Assembly: GCA_013289095.1 (NCBI GenBank)
Contig: JABDAO010000007.1
Coordinates: 1-57,867 of the forward strand
Reading direction: 5' to 3'
Source of the DNA: Bacteroidota bacterium
GTDB taxonomy: Bacteria > Bacteroidota > Bacteroidia > Palsa-965
DNA: 57,867 nt
Below are positions 45,982-54,792 of the stretch, one piece after another. Position 1 is the stretch's first letter, and each line of letters starts with the position of its first letter. Both the position numbers and the translations under genes were made by a program. The notes under the pieces were generated by a model. It was given only the letters and a program-made list of their open reading frames with translations, ran no database searches and was not told the DNA's origin.

Positions 45982-46373
45982 TGCGGCTCAATCAGCAGGG
46001 GGCAGGTGCATTTTTATGCTGGTTTACCGCCGGATGACGTACCTCCCCGCCCTTTTTCTGCCATCCAGCTGTTTATGTTATAGCTAAGTGGCGCTTAATC
46101 AGGGCCTTGTCTGCTTCCTCGCCTTTGGGTATACGCATTTGTCTTCCTTGAACGGATTCTTGTCGCATCCGAGAAGATGTATGTCCTCCCCGAAACCAGT
46201 GTTGTCCTAATATGAAACCATGTCGGCCCTGCCCGAGCAGATTCTTCTTTTATATGAATCGTTGTTCGTTCTGTCAGTTCTAAACCTTAGCGGAAGACCG
46301 GAATAGCATCCTATTTACCGACAAAATGTCAGGCAGTGTTCGTGGTACGTGGTTTGACAGCCGGGAGCCTGTT
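45982..46373. other. gene-free stretch, nothing recognised
   Basis: Between the zinc-ribbon and DUF6483-like genes no coherent frame, hairpin terminator, repeat copy or consensus promoter was seen. Confidence 0.6.
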
Positions 46374-46775
46374 ATGTTTCAACGCGATTATATATCCCGC
46401 ATTATCGAAGAAATGAGCGACATCCCTGCCCGGGTGATGGATTCCCGTCTTTCTGGAAAGGTGGAAAGGGCCTGGGAGCAGATTCATGCATTTTATGCGA
46501 CCTATCCCAAATTCAAACCACCCCATCTCCTGGATCTTACACCAGCCGAAATTCTTGGTAGCTTCGCACCCGGAAATATACTGGAGTTGGAACCGGTTGC
46601 TGCCCTGTTGTGCGAAGAAGGAGAATTGCTGTTGCTTCAGGATAAAAAGGAGGCCTTCCGGAGATGGAAGAAAGCGCTGGAATACCTCGACTTTGTAAAT
46701 GAGCACGACAGCCAAACATATTCCGGTGAAAGAGTAGAGCGCATCCGGGTACTGAAAGAGAAATTATGCGGATGA
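46374..46775 (+). CDS. DUF6483-like helical protein
   Basis: This protein has 133 residues from the ATG at 46374 (an ATG at 46326 would add 16 unlikely residues). It opens MFQRDYISRIIEEM, resembling the (Q/E)DYxxRxIE start of DUF6483 proteins. Amphipathic helices follow, with a TPR-like C-terminal pair (LLLLQDKKEAFRRWKKALEY). The function is unknown. The LemA gene follows 66 bases on and may share its transcript. Confidence 0.6.
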   Translation: MFQRDYISRIIEEMSDIPARVMDSRLSGKVERAWEQIHAFYATYPKFKPPHLLDLTPAEILGSFAPGNILELEPVAALLCEEGELLLLQDKKEAFRRWKKALEYLDFVNEHDSQTYSGERVERIRVLKEKLCG

Positions 46776-46841
46776 GTACAGTACCCCCCTCGGGTACATT
46801 TTAAAGGAATGAAAAAATAAATAAAACTAAACTCAATACTT

Positions 46842-47444
46842 ATGAAAAACAGTTCAATTATCCTCGGAGTTGTGCTTTTGTTGTTGGCCATCTTTTTTAT
46901 GAATGGTTGTAGCACCCGTAATAGTCTTGTTGATATGGATGTAAAAGTTCAGGCGCAATGGCACCAGGTAGAAAACCAATATCAACGCCGGAGCGATCTG
47001 ATCCCGAATTTGGTTGCAGTGGTTCAGAATTATGCAGATTTTGAAAAGTCAACACTCGAAGGGGTTATTGCTGCACGGGCAAAAGCAACACAAATCACCA
47101 TCGATCCCAGCAAGCTGGATGAAGCATCGATTCGAAAATTTCAACAGGCACAGGGTGCGGTAAGCTCTTCGTTGGGCCGTTTACTAGCGGTATCAGAGAA
47201 CTATCCACAACTCAAAGCAAATGAAAATTTCATGGGCCTTCAGACCCAGCTGGAAGGCACCGAAAATCGTATCTCTACCGAGCGGATGGCTTTTAACGAG
47301 GCCGTTCAACAATACAATGCTTCCATACGCCGATTCCCGGCTAATATCTGGGCCGGGATGTTTGGATTCAATCAGAAAGCATTTTTCGAAATGAAAGAAG
47401 GAGCGGATACGGCCCCCGATGTCAACAAATTATTCAAAAAATAA
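46842..47444 (+). CDS. lemA: LemA family protein
   Basis: This 200-residue protein has one N-terminal membrane helix with a lipobox-like end (LLLLAIFFMNGCS). The antiparallel helical bundle has the family segments VKVQAQWHQVENQYQRRSDL followed by IPNLVAVVQNYADFE, and ENFMGLQTQLEGTENRISTE followed by RMAFNEAVQQYN. The role of LemA is unclear; it is an envelope protein. It is the first of a tight cluster with two TPM-domain genes (gaps of 11 and 9 bases), the conserved lemA-TPM neighbourhood. Confidence 0.95.
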   Translation: MKNSSIILGVVLLLLAIFFMNGCSTRNSLVDMDVKVQAQWHQVENQYQRRSDLIPNLVAVVQNYADFEKSTLEGVIAARAKATQITIDPSKLDEASIRKFQQAQGAVSSSLGRLLAVSENYPQLKANENFMGLQTQLEGTENRISTERMAFNEAVQQYNASIRRFPANIWAGMFGFNQKAFFEMKEGADTAPDVNKLFKK

Positions 47445-47455
47445 ACCACTTCCGC

Positions 47456-47899
47456 ATGTCAGAGAAACAAGCAAAGGAATTCTTCAGCGAAGAAGAAAAA
47501 TTATCCATTCGCGATGCCATTGTAGCAGCCGAGACCCATACTTCGGGCGAAATACGTGTGCATGTCGAAAACCATTGCAAAGGCGATGCGGTGAAACACG
47601 CCGAAAAAGTATTTGCCCGGCTCAAGATGAACAAAACAGCCGAACGGAACGGGGTGCTATTCTTCGTGGCCGTGCTCGACCGCACCTTTGTCATCTATGG
47701 CGATGTGGGCATACACAGCCACGTACCCGAGAATTTTTGGGATTCGGTGAGAGACCACATGCTTCCCTTCTTCAAACAGAAACAGTTTACCAAAGGCTTG
47801 TGCGAAGGCATACGTCTGGCGGGTGATAAACTGCAGGAGCATTTTCCTCACCAGGACGATGACAAAGACGAGTTACCGAATGAAGTAAGTTTTTCCTAA
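47456..47899 (+). CDS. TPM domain protein (short, soluble form)
   Basis: This 147-residue TPM (TLP18.3/Psb32/MOLO-1) domain has IRDAIVAAETHTSGEIRVHV, FARLKMNKTAERNGVLFFVA and MLPFFKQKQFTKGLCEGIRL. It has no signal peptide or membrane helix. Proteins of this type appear between lemA and the long TPM gene in many Bacteroidota. The biochemical role is not established. Confidence 0.9.
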   Translation: MSEKQAKEFFSEEEKLSIRDAIVAAETHTSGEIRVHVENHCKGDAVKHAEKVFARLKMNKTAERNGVLFFVAVLDRTFVIYGDVGIHSHVPENFWDSVRDHMLPFFKQKQFTKGLCEGIRLAGDKLQEHFPHQDDDKDELPNEVSFS

Positions 47900-47908
47900 A
47901 TCAACATC

Positions 47909-48700
47909 ATGATCCGATCCCGGCATTTTATACTCATTCTGCTTTCCTTTTTTGCTTCAATTGGCGCTATGCAGGCCCAGGATGGAATACCCGACAGGCC
48001 CTCTCCGCCTCATCTGGTAAACATCCTTTCTAAAAATTCGACAATCCTTTCTCCTGCAGAGGTCACTGCGTTGGAAGCCAGATTGGTTGAATTCGGGAAC
48101 GCGACCTCCAACCAGATCTGTATCCTGATTGTGGATGATCTCAAAGGCATGGAGCCGAATGATTATGCCACGCGTGTCATTCGTACTTGGAAGGTGGGTC
48201 AGGAGAAACTGAATAATGGCATTGTAATCCTGATTAAACCGAAGACGGGTTCAGAAAATGGGCAGGCTTACATCACTACCGGGTATGGCCTGGAAGGAGC
48301 TATTCCTGACATCACCTGTAAAAAGATTATGGAGCATGAAATGATCCCGCATTTCAGACAAGGGCAGTATGCCGACGGGATCAACGCTTCGGTAGATGTT
48401 TTGATGTCGCTTGCAAAAGGCGAATACAACTCCGATGCGTATGCCAAGCGTGTAGGCAGGGCAAGCGGAGCGAGGAGCCCCAATGCGGTTGCCATTATTG
48501 TAATAATCATCCTGGGTATATTTTTCTTATTCATCCGTGGCGGTGGGATGGGCGGAGGAAGTGGCGGTGGCGGTTTCTGGATAGGTGGAGGAGGATTTGG
48601 CGGCGGAGGTGGCGGTGGTTTTGGAGGCGGTGGAGGCGGCGGTTTCGGCGGTTTTGGAGGCGGAAGCGGTGGAGGCGGTGGCGCCGGAGGCAGCTGGTAA
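47909..48700 (+). CDS. TPM domain protein with glycine-rich tail (YgcG type)
   Basis: This 263-residue protein has a signal peptide (FILILLSFFASIGAMQAQDG). A periplasmic TPM domain (about 35-175; FGNATSNQICILIVDDLKGM, GYGLEGAIPDITCKKIMEHE) is followed by a membrane helix near 190-210 (AVAIIVIIILGIFFLFI). The 50-residue tail is almost only Gly with Phe, Ser and Ala. This layout is that of YgcG/BatD-neighbour proteins next to lemA. Confidence 0.9.
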   Translation: MIRSRHFILILLSFFASIGAMQAQDGIPDRPSPPHLVNILSKNSTILSPAEVTALEARLVEFGNATSNQICILIVDDLKGMEPNDYATRVIRTWKVGQEKLNNGIVILIKPKTGSENGQAYITTGYGLEGAIPDITCKKIMEHEMIPHFRQGQYADGINASVDVLMSLAKGEYNSDAYAKRVGRASGARSPNAVAIIVIIILGIFFLFIRGGGMGGGSGGGGFWIGGGGFGGGGGGGFGGGGGGGFGGFGGGSGGGGGAGGSW

Positions 48701-48757
48701 ATGAAATACATATTCTTTCTTCAGGAAATGAAGACTGACAAACAGGGTTTTTAGTTT

Positions 48758-49507
48758 ATGTCAAGAGCAAAGATTGGCAAATGGGTGGGAGGTACCCTGG
48801 GCTGGGCATTCGGAGGCCCGGTAGGCGCCTTGCTTGGTTTTGCCATTGGGGCCATGATAGATACCGCTGAGTTTGAAGTCTCTACCGGTGGTGCAGGCCA
48901 AGCTGCACGTTTCAGGCCTCAAACTTCTACCTATGGCGATTTCAGCGCCAGTCTGCTCATCCTTTCGGCAGCAGTAATGAAGGCTGATGGCAAACACCTC
49001 AAATCCGAACTTGATTATGTACGCAAATTCTTTGTCCTCCAGTTTGGCGAAGCGCATACCCTGCAAGCCATGGTCACATTCCGTGATTTGCTTCATAAAG
49101 AGATACCGGTAGCCGAAGTCTGTGTACAGATCAGACAGTTTATGCCCCTTCCTCAGCGTTTGCAACTGGTACATTACCTGTTTGGCATCGCCCAGGCCGA
49201 TGGGGTGGTCGATCAAACAGAGGTTGATGTCATCCAGATGATTTCGGCCGGTTTGGGTATCCCTGCGGCAGATTTTAATTCGCTGAAAGCAATGTATTTC
49301 AGGGATGTGCATAGTGATTACCGGATTCTGGAAACAGAACCTTCGGTAAGCGATGAGGACTTGAAAAAAGCTTACCGCCGTATGGCCGTGAAATATCACC
49401 CCGATAAAGTAAGCCAGCTGGGCGAAGAAGTGCAACGCGCAGCGAAAGAGAAATTCCAAAAGGTACAGGATGCCTACGAACACATCCGGAAACAACGCGG
49501 TTTATAA
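48758..49507 (+). CDS. DjlA-like TerB plus J-domain protein
   Basis: This 249-residue protein has an N-terminal glycine-zipper membrane segment (GGTLGWAFGGPVGALLGFAI). The TerB-like helical domain is at about 65-175 (LLILSAAVMKADGKHLKSEL and LFGIAQADGVVDQTEVDVI). The C-terminal J domain (about 188-248) carries the DnaK-stimulating HPD motif (VKYHPDKVSQLG). It would recruit DnaK to the inner membrane. It is last in the lemA-TPM cluster, with a 57-base gap. Confidence 0.93.
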   Translation: MSRAKIGKWVGGTLGWAFGGPVGALLGFAIGAMIDTAEFEVSTGGAGQAARFRPQTSTYGDFSASLLILSAAVMKADGKHLKSELDYVRKFFVLQFGEAHTLQAMVTFRDLLHKEIPVAEVCVQIRQFMPLPQRLQLVHYLFGIAQADGVVDQTEVDVIQMISAGLGIPAADFNSLKAMYFRDVHSDYRILETEPSVSDEDLKKAYRRMAVKYHPDKVSQLGEEVQRAAKEKFQKVQDAYEHIRKQRGL

Positions 49508-49615
49508 CAAAGTGCGCTGCTCATTGCTGACGGCCCGCTTCTGCCTTGGTTTCTATTGAATTTTTAATGAAGCTCAAAAGAAGGAAGCCCCTGTCTTCAC
49601 CTGGTTTCTTTGTTG

Positions 49616-49623
49616 TATCTTTG
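49616..49623 (+). promoter_or_regulatory. -7 box of the leucine-rich-repeat cargo gene
   Basis: TATCTTTG fits TAnnTTTG. It lies 21 bases before the ATG at 49645 and rules out the longer frame that starts at 49546. Confidence 0.6.
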
Positions 49624-49644
49624 ATTCAATCCATTCAAAGCGGC

Positions 49645-51192
49645 ATGATAAGAAAGCGATCCAGCTACTGGCAACTAAGGGTATTGGTTTTGCTCGGTTT
49701 TCTGAGCGTGAACGCCCTGAAAGCCCAGTGGGTTACGATTCCCGATGCTCACTTTGTTTCCTGTCTTCAAGCGCTGGTGCCGGCTGCCATGAACGGAAAC
49801 CTGATGGATACCACCCATCCGGCTGTGACCACAACCACACACCGCATGCAGGTCAGTAAAAAAGCCATAGCTGATCTTACCGGCATTCAATATTTTCACG
49901 CCCTAACTTATTTAGATTGCAGCAATGATTCATTGGCAATGCTTCAATCGCTCCCCAACTCCATAGACAGCCTTGTCTGCGATACCAATAAGCTGGGCTC
50001 CATTTCTGCGCTTCCTGCTTCTTTGCTTTATCTTACCTGCCGGTCGAATATACTCGTTACACTTCCTGTTTTTCCTGTCAACACCCGTACGGTCGATTGC
50101 CGTTACAACCACCTGGATACGCTCAATTTGCTTCCAGCCGCATTACATACGCTCATTTGTTCCCAGAACCGTATTAACAATTTGCCAGCGCTTCCCACTG
50201 GCTTGCAGGTCTTGCGTTGTGACTGGAATAACCTCAATACGCTTCCTGCCTTGCCAAACACGTTGACATACCTTTCGTGTTATGATAATAATATCCTAAG
50301 CCTTCCTGTTTTCCCGGCCTCACTAACCTTTATAGATTGTGCTGATAATTTTATTACCACCATGCCTGCATTGCCGGCTTCGCTCCTGTATTTATTCTGC
50401 CAGAATGATGCTTTTGGCAGTCTGCCCCCGCTGCCATCGGGGCTCGTGATTTTGTACTGCAATTTAAACCCGCTTTCTGCAGGCTTGCCGCAACTGCCGG
50501 CTTCGCTTACCTTTCTGAATTGTTCGAACGATGTATTGAAGATCCTGCCCCCGCTGCCGCCTTTGCTAGACACCCTGCACTGCGAGGGGAACCGACACCT
50601 GACAACTCTACCGGCATTGCCCTCAAAATTGAGATACCTCAACTGTTCGAACGATAGCTTGACCCTGATCCCGCCCATACCGGGTTCTCTTCTTGCTTTG
50701 AATTGTCAGACCGATTTTCTGACCAGTTTGCCACAGCTGCCGGATTCTATCCAGGCGATCCTGTGTGGCAGCAACCAGATACACTGTTTCCCGGTTTTTC
50801 CTCCTTCGATCACTACACTTACTATTGATCCGAATCCATACGGTTGTGTATCCAATCATATCCCTGCCATGGGGGCCGATACGGTGACACATCCGCTTTG
50901 CGGCCCGGTTAACCAGTATAATTGCCCGATGGCGAGTAATATAGGCATCAGGCAATATTCGGAAAACACCGAAGGGCTTCATGTTTTTCCAAATCCCAGT
51001 ACAGGGTCTTTTTCGATCAGTTGTGAGCAGGTTGCAGCGTGGTTACAGGTTACCGATGTACTCGGAAGGATAGTTTTTTGGATAAAGCCTCAGGGCGAAA
51101 CACAGCAATTGCAACTCAAAACTCCTGGCGTGTATTTTATTCGGGTTAGTATGCCTTCTGGTATCCAAACTGGAAAAGCAGTGGTGAAGTAA
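49645..51192 (+). CDS. leucine-rich-repeat surface protein with type A T9SS sorting domain
   Basis: This 515-residue protein has a signal peptide (LRVLVLLGFLSVNALKAQ). Around 17 leucine-rich repeats of about 20 residues follow, with the pattern LPxLPxSLxxLxCSxNxL (for example LPALPNTLTYLSCYDNN). The final 75 residues are a type A T9SS sorting domain (LHVFPNPSTGSFSIS, VTDVLGRIVF, TPGVYFIRVSMPSGIQTGKA). Probably a surface adhesin or inhibitor-type LRR protein. The start at 49645 is set by the signal peptide and promoter. Confidence 0.9.
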   Translation: MIRKRSSYWQLRVLVLLGFLSVNALKAQWVTIPDAHFVSCLQALVPAAMNGNLMDTTHPAVTTTTHRMQVSKKAIADLTGIQYFHALTYLDCSNDSLAMLQSLPNSIDSLVCDTNKLGSISALPASLLYLTCRSNILVTLPVFPVNTRTVDCRYNHLDTLNLLPAALHTLICSQNRINNLPALPTGLQVLRCDWNNLNTLPALPNTLTYLSCYDNNILSLPVFPASLTFIDCADNFITTMPALPASLLYLFCQNDAFGSLPPLPSGLVILYCNLNPLSAGLPQLPASLTFLNCSNDVLKILPPLPPLLDTLHCEGNRHLTTLPALPSKLRYLNCSNDSLTLIPPIPGSLLALNCQTDFLTSLPQLPDSIQAILCGSNQIHCFPVFPPSITTLTIDPNPYGCVSNHIPAMGADTVTHPLCGPVNQYNCPMASNIGIRQYSENTEGLHVFPNPSTGSFSISCEQVAAWLQVTDVLGRIVFWIKPQGETQQLQLKTPGVYFIRVSMPSGIQTGKAVVK

Positions 51193-51245
51193 TTTCCCCT
51201 CTTGATGTGACTAACACGTTGTCTTATCCTTTAGGCAGTTATTAT

Positions 51246-51253
51246 TAACTTTG
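51246..51253 (+). promoter_or_regulatory. -7 box of the haem lipoprotein gene
   Basis: TAACTTTG fits TAnnTTTG, 64 bases before the ATG. No -33 TTTG was found at the right distance. Confidence 0.45.
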
Positions 51254-51317
51254 TTTTCAACCTCTTCTGACTGAAGGAAGCGACTGTGATGCTTTTACCG
51301 TTATTTTCACAACCGGC

Positions 51318-51827
51318 ATGAAAAAAGGAATAAAATACCTAAGCATCATCCTGCCCTTGACCGGACTGTTGAGCTGCAATCCTCCACCGACAGAAATAGC
51401 CAAAGACCTGCATGAGCGTGTTGTTTATTTAGAAAAAGAACTTGCCAATACATACAAACCGGGTCTGGGCGAATTCATGAGTTCGATCCAGGTACACCAT
51501 GCAAAACTGTGGTTTGCAGGGGTCAATAAAAACTGGAAGCTGGCTGATTTTGAAATCCAGGAAATTAAAGAATCACTCGACGATATCCAGAAATTTTGTC
51601 AGGATAGGGAGGAAGTAAAATCAATCCCTATGCTTACACCCGCAATTGATTCGGTGATGAATACCATCAAACACCAAAACCTGGTCTCGTTTAAAAGCGG
51701 CTTTACATTTCTTACCGGTACCTGTAACAACTGCCACCAAAGCACCAACCACGAATTTAATGTGATACAGGTTCCCGAAATACCTCCGTTCAGTAACCAA
51801 CGTTTTTCGGTTGACATGGCGCACTAA
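51318..51827 (+). CDS. lipoprotein with single c-type haem motif
   Basis: This 169-residue protein has a lipobox (LPLTGLLSC, lipid cysteine near residue 20). The mature part is mostly helical, and a single CNNCH haem-binding motif lies near residue 137 in FLTGTCNNCHQSTNHEF. Met residues downstream could be an axial ligand. The layout resembles the four-helix cytochrome c-prime fold, where CxxCH is near the C-terminus. Electron transfer or ligand binding in the periplasm is inferred. It stands alone. Confidence 0.75.
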   Translation: MKKGIKYLSIILPLTGLLSCNPPPTEIAKDLHERVVYLEKELANTYKPGLGEFMSSIQVHHAKLWFAGVNKNWKLADFEIQEIKESLDDIQKFCQDREEVKSIPMLTPAIDSVMNTIKHQNLVSFKSGFTFLTGTCNNCHQSTNHEFNVIQVPEIPPFSNQRFSVDMAH

Positions 51828-52116
51828 ACATTTCTTTGTCTGTGATGTGAATAATCTCTGTGCCTCTGTGTGTTAAATACAACGAAAATCAAAGTCAAAT
51901 GGGCGCTGTAGAATGGGTTTGTATAAGAAAGTCCTGTATTTCAGAAGAAAAAATAAGTTTTTTTTGTTTCTGTTGAATTTTAAATAATTTAGCTCTATCA
52001 TCATCTTTCAGCACAGACAACATTGCATACAGGAGTACCGGAAAACCTGCGAACAGAGTACGGGGCGTAATCCGAAAAGCCTGATGAGTAGGAGCTCAAA
52101 ACTAATCTATCACTTC

Positions 52117-52389
52117 ATGAAAAAGTATGTACTTATCATTGCCGCAGCTACATTCCTGACTGCAACCGCATTCATCGTCCCACAACAAAATGCCAAGAGC
52201 GAAGCCAGTGAGCATCCTCGCATCGAGAAAGCCATCAAAGAACTTGAAAGCGCAATTGATTATATGGAAAAAGCTCCCCACGATTTTGGCGGACACAAGG
52301 CCGATGCCCTGGCAGATTCAAAAAAAGCGGTGAAGTCGTTGAAGCTGGCCCTGGCCTACCGCGCAAAGGAGGATAACAAGAAGAAATAA
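52117..52389 (+). CDS. small exported helical protein
   Basis: This 90-residue protein from the ATG at 52117 (a longer start at 52084 is possible) has a signal peptide (KKYVLIIAAATFLTATAF). Two helices follow, with the pattern HPRIEKAIKELESAIDYMEK, FGGHKADALADSKKAVKSLK. This H-P-x-I...A...GGH(R/K)..A...A...L motif recurs in small secreted proteins of several phyla with no known function. A strong terminator follows. Confidence 0.7.
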   Translation: MKKYVLIIAAATFLTATAFIVPQQNAKSEASEHPRIEKAIKELESAIDYMEKAPHDFGGHKADALADSKKAVKSLKLALAYRAKEDNKKK

Positions 52390-52417
52390 CAAGGGTTCGT
52401 TTTTATACGTGCTTTGA

Positions 52418-52467
52418 GGCAAAAGCCCCATTCCTTTTCCAGGTTTGGGGCTTTTGCCATTATTTTT
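52418..52467 (+). terminator. intrinsic terminator
   Basis: A perfect 13-base stem (ggcaaaagcccca / tggggcttttgcc) with a 15-base loop is followed by ATTATTTTT. It starts 28 bases after the small exported protein gene. Confidence 0.9.
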
Positions 52468-52469
52468 AG

Positions 52470-52553
52470 GGCATCTCTAATAACCCCATTTTCTTGACCT
52501 CTCCCGACCCTCTCCCAAGGAGAGAATGTTTGGAAGGGGTTATTAGAGATGCC
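52470..52553. mobile_element. MITE-like element, 84 bp, family D
   Basis: Perfect 18-base terminal inverted repeats (ggcatctctaataacccc at 52470-52487 and its reverse complement at 52536-52553) bound an 84-base unit. It is flanked on both sides by the 5-base direct repeat tttag (52465-52469 and 52554-52558), the mark of transposition. It has no coding capacity. Partial relatives are at 1491-1545 and single termini at about 1236 and 27300. It was inserted between the terminator and the universal stress gene. Confidence 0.85.
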
Positions 52554-52693
52554 TTTAGTGTATGTCCGGGCAGCAGGATGTCAGAACTGAGATGTGTTGG
52601 GCTTCCCCCTGATAAAAATCAGCAGCAGAGATACAGAATGCGTCTAGTTTTGTTCAGACAGGAAACAAAACCCACCTTATCCCTAACAGCGCT

Positions 52694-53539
52694 ATGACTA
52701 TCCTGGTTCCCACCGATTTTTCGACCTATGCAGACAATGCGTTGCAGTATGCGGCAGGGCTGGCAAAGCAAACCGGCGCTGAGATCCACGTAGTTCATGC
52801 ATTTGATCGTACACAGCTCATTCCCTTTACTTCCGGTATGTTTGTTCCGAAAGAAATACAAGCGGTGGAAGAGGGGGCCATGCAAGCGCTTAAAACAAGC
52901 GCTGCCGGCATACAACAGAGCAATATCCGCTGCGAACCGGTGAACCGAGAGGGCTCTGCTGTCTCCGTTATTCTTCATGTCATTGAGGAGATAAAACCCG
53001 ATCTGGTTGTGATGGGAACAAGAGGAGCCGCTGGGCTCAAAGAATTGATGCTTGGAAGCACTTCACAGAACGTGATGGAACGGGCAGGATGCCCTGTACT
53101 CGTTGTGCCGGAGAATGCTGTATATCGGCCGATCCGAAAAATAACGTATGCAACCGATTATCATGCCAGCGAATTACCCGTTCTCCCTCAGTTGAATGCG
53201 GTGGCCCGGCTGTTAGCCGCATCGGTAACAATCTTGCACGGATCGGAGAACGAAACCCGGCGTACACTCGAAGAAGCCACCATGAACGATTTCAGAAACA
53301 GGGTACTGAACCAACATCCAGACACCGCCTGGAATTTTACCCTGGCATTCGGGAAAAACATTCTGGAAATTCTTGAACACTATATCCACACAGAATCACC
53401 CGATCTGCTTTCCATTTCCATGCAACACAAAAGCCTGGCAGAGAAAATTACAGGTCAAAGCCTGACAAAAAAGATGCTCTTTCATGCCCATCTGCCAATT
53501 CTTGCCATTCATTCGTGCCAAGCTGTGCCCGTTAGCTGA
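52694..53539 (+). CDS. universal stress protein, two UspA domains
   Basis: This 281-residue protein has a first UspA domain (ILVPTDFSTYADNALQYAAG, ending in the nucleotide-binding MGTRGAAGLKELMLGS). The second domain (about 150-278; KITYATDYHASELPVLPQL and SISMQHKSLAEKITGQS) is less conserved and lacks the full G-x2-G-x9-G(S/T). Tandem-domain Usp proteins are common in Bacteroidota and act in stress survival. A MITE lies 140 bases upstream and may affect expression. Confidence 0.93.
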   Translation: MTILVPTDFSTYADNALQYAAGLAKQTGAEIHVVHAFDRTQLIPFTSGMFVPKEIQAVEEGAMQALKTSAAGIQQSNIRCEPVNREGSAVSVILHVIEEIKPDLVVMGTRGAAGLKELMLGSTSQNVMERAGCPVLVVPENAVYRPIRKITYATDYHASELPVLPQLNAVARLLAASVTILHGSENETRRTLEEATMNDFRNRVLNQHPDTAWNFTLAFGKNILEILEHYIHTESPDLLSISMQHKSLAEKITGQSLTKKMLFHAHLPILAIHSCQAVPVS

Positions 53540-53736
53540 TTTACGTTGTTCCTTGACTTGATAGATCTGGGGTATGACTTAAAAGCCATGAGCGTATCAT
53601 CAATTGACCGAAAGTAAGGTGTATTCATCACGCACGGATTACTGAGGATCGCCTGAGTTTTTTTTATTCGCTGATTCCCAAGTGTCTCAGCGGTAAATCC
53701 AAACCAAATTCACGATGCCGGTCAGCTATATAAAAA

Positions 53737-54390
53737 TCATTGTTTCAGGATACGGATGCTGCCCTTCGGCTTATTATCAATGCTAAGAATGGCATGATAA
53801 ATACCTGGGGCCAACCCGGCTATATTTAGTTCGGTATCGTTTTGTCCTTCGGTGAGTTGGACAGGCAATGACAAAACCGTTTTCCCAAGCCCGTCAACCA
53901 GGGTAATCACGCCATGCTCAGAAAGCGCCGTCTGTGTTCGAAGGGTGATCTGATCTTTTGCAGGGTTTGGAAACGAGGCAAACGAGAACCCCGGCGTCTT
54001 ATTTTCCTCTATACCCGATGTTGTTACAGTCTGAAAATATCCGGTCATCTTCGAATCATTCTTGCATTTAAAGGTATAAGTGCCAGGTATTTTTACCACA
54101 TAACTAAAAAAGTTATCGGCAAGGCTTAAATTATCTATTGGATGATCCCAGCTTACGGCCCCATGAGGGATGCTGACAGAGGTGGTCGTATGTTTTCCAT
54201 TTTTCCAGACCCATTTAATGGTATCGCCAACATGCACCTGGGTCAGGGTAGAGGGATTGAACTGCGGGCTTCCCACGGTGATACACCAAGTCTTTGCCTG
54301 GAGCATTCCGCCCCAGCTGATGAACAGGACAAGACTGAAAAGAAGGAATTTACAGGCGCTTGTTTTTTGTTTTGATGGTTGATTTTTCAT
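53737..54390 (-). CDS. cupredoxin-domain protein with type A T9SS sorting domain
   Basis: This 217-residue protein has a signal peptide (CKFLLFSLVLFISWGGMLQA). A plastocyanin-like domain is at about 33-125 (FNPSTLTQVHVGDTIKWVW, GKHTTTSVSIP, GTYTFKCKNDSKMTGYF). A type A C-terminal sorting domain follows (FASFPNPAKDQITLRT, GLAPGIYHAILSI). The copper site is unusual. The first His (GKHTT) and Cys (FKCK) are present. At C+3, where the second His is expected, there is Asp. The Met stands at C+6 rather than C+8. Copper binding is therefore uncertain. A perfect palindrome lies upstream at 54543. Confidence 0.85.
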   Translation of the reverse strand: MKNQPSKQKTSACKFLLFSLVLFISWGGMLQAKTWCITVGSPQFNPSTLTQVHVGDTIKWVWKNGKHTTTSVSIPHGAVSWDHPIDNLSLADNFFSYVVKIPGTYTFKCKNDSKMTGYFQTVTTSGIEENKTPGFSFASFPNPAKDQITLRTQTALSEHGVITLVDGLGKTVLSLPVQLTEGQNDTELNIAGLAPGIYHAILSIDNKPKGSIRILKQ

Positions 54391-54792
54391 GATTGAGGTT
54401 TTTTTGTTTGTTTAATCTATTTGGTGGATGATCTGCGAACCCCGGCTTTTCGGAAGAAGGCCCTGGAAAAGGTGTGATCAGTCTTTGTTTTTCGCTGCCC
54501 GGGTTGCCTTGCATCAGCTCCCATGGCTGATTAATAGTTTTACGTTTTGCAAAACGAAAGCAATAGTACTATGCAAAGTACGCTTATCGGAATATTTTCG
54601 GTGAAATGCGCGTTTTTGTCGGTAGATTGTGGTAGGGGGTAGTCAGCCAAAGCTGTCATCTGATTCATCCATACCCCCATTTTCAAAACCTGGAAGATTC
54701 TCCGTATTTTTCAACCCTGGTTCATGACAGGTTTGAAAAAGCAAGCCTTGACTGATTTCCTATTTAATATCTTCTGATCGATCAATTTTTCT
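54391..54792. other. divergent intergenic region with palindrome
   Basis: Between the cupredoxin and trmO genes the only structures seen are a perfect 14-base palindrome cgttttgcaaaacg (54543-54556) and, just beside it, the near-symmetric agtactatgcaaagtac (54567-54583). These could be operator sites. No consensus promoter pair was found. Confidence 0.4.

Noticed and set aside
48268-48711. proline-rich minus-strand frame
   Set aside because: Antisense of the glycine-rich tail of the TPM protein.
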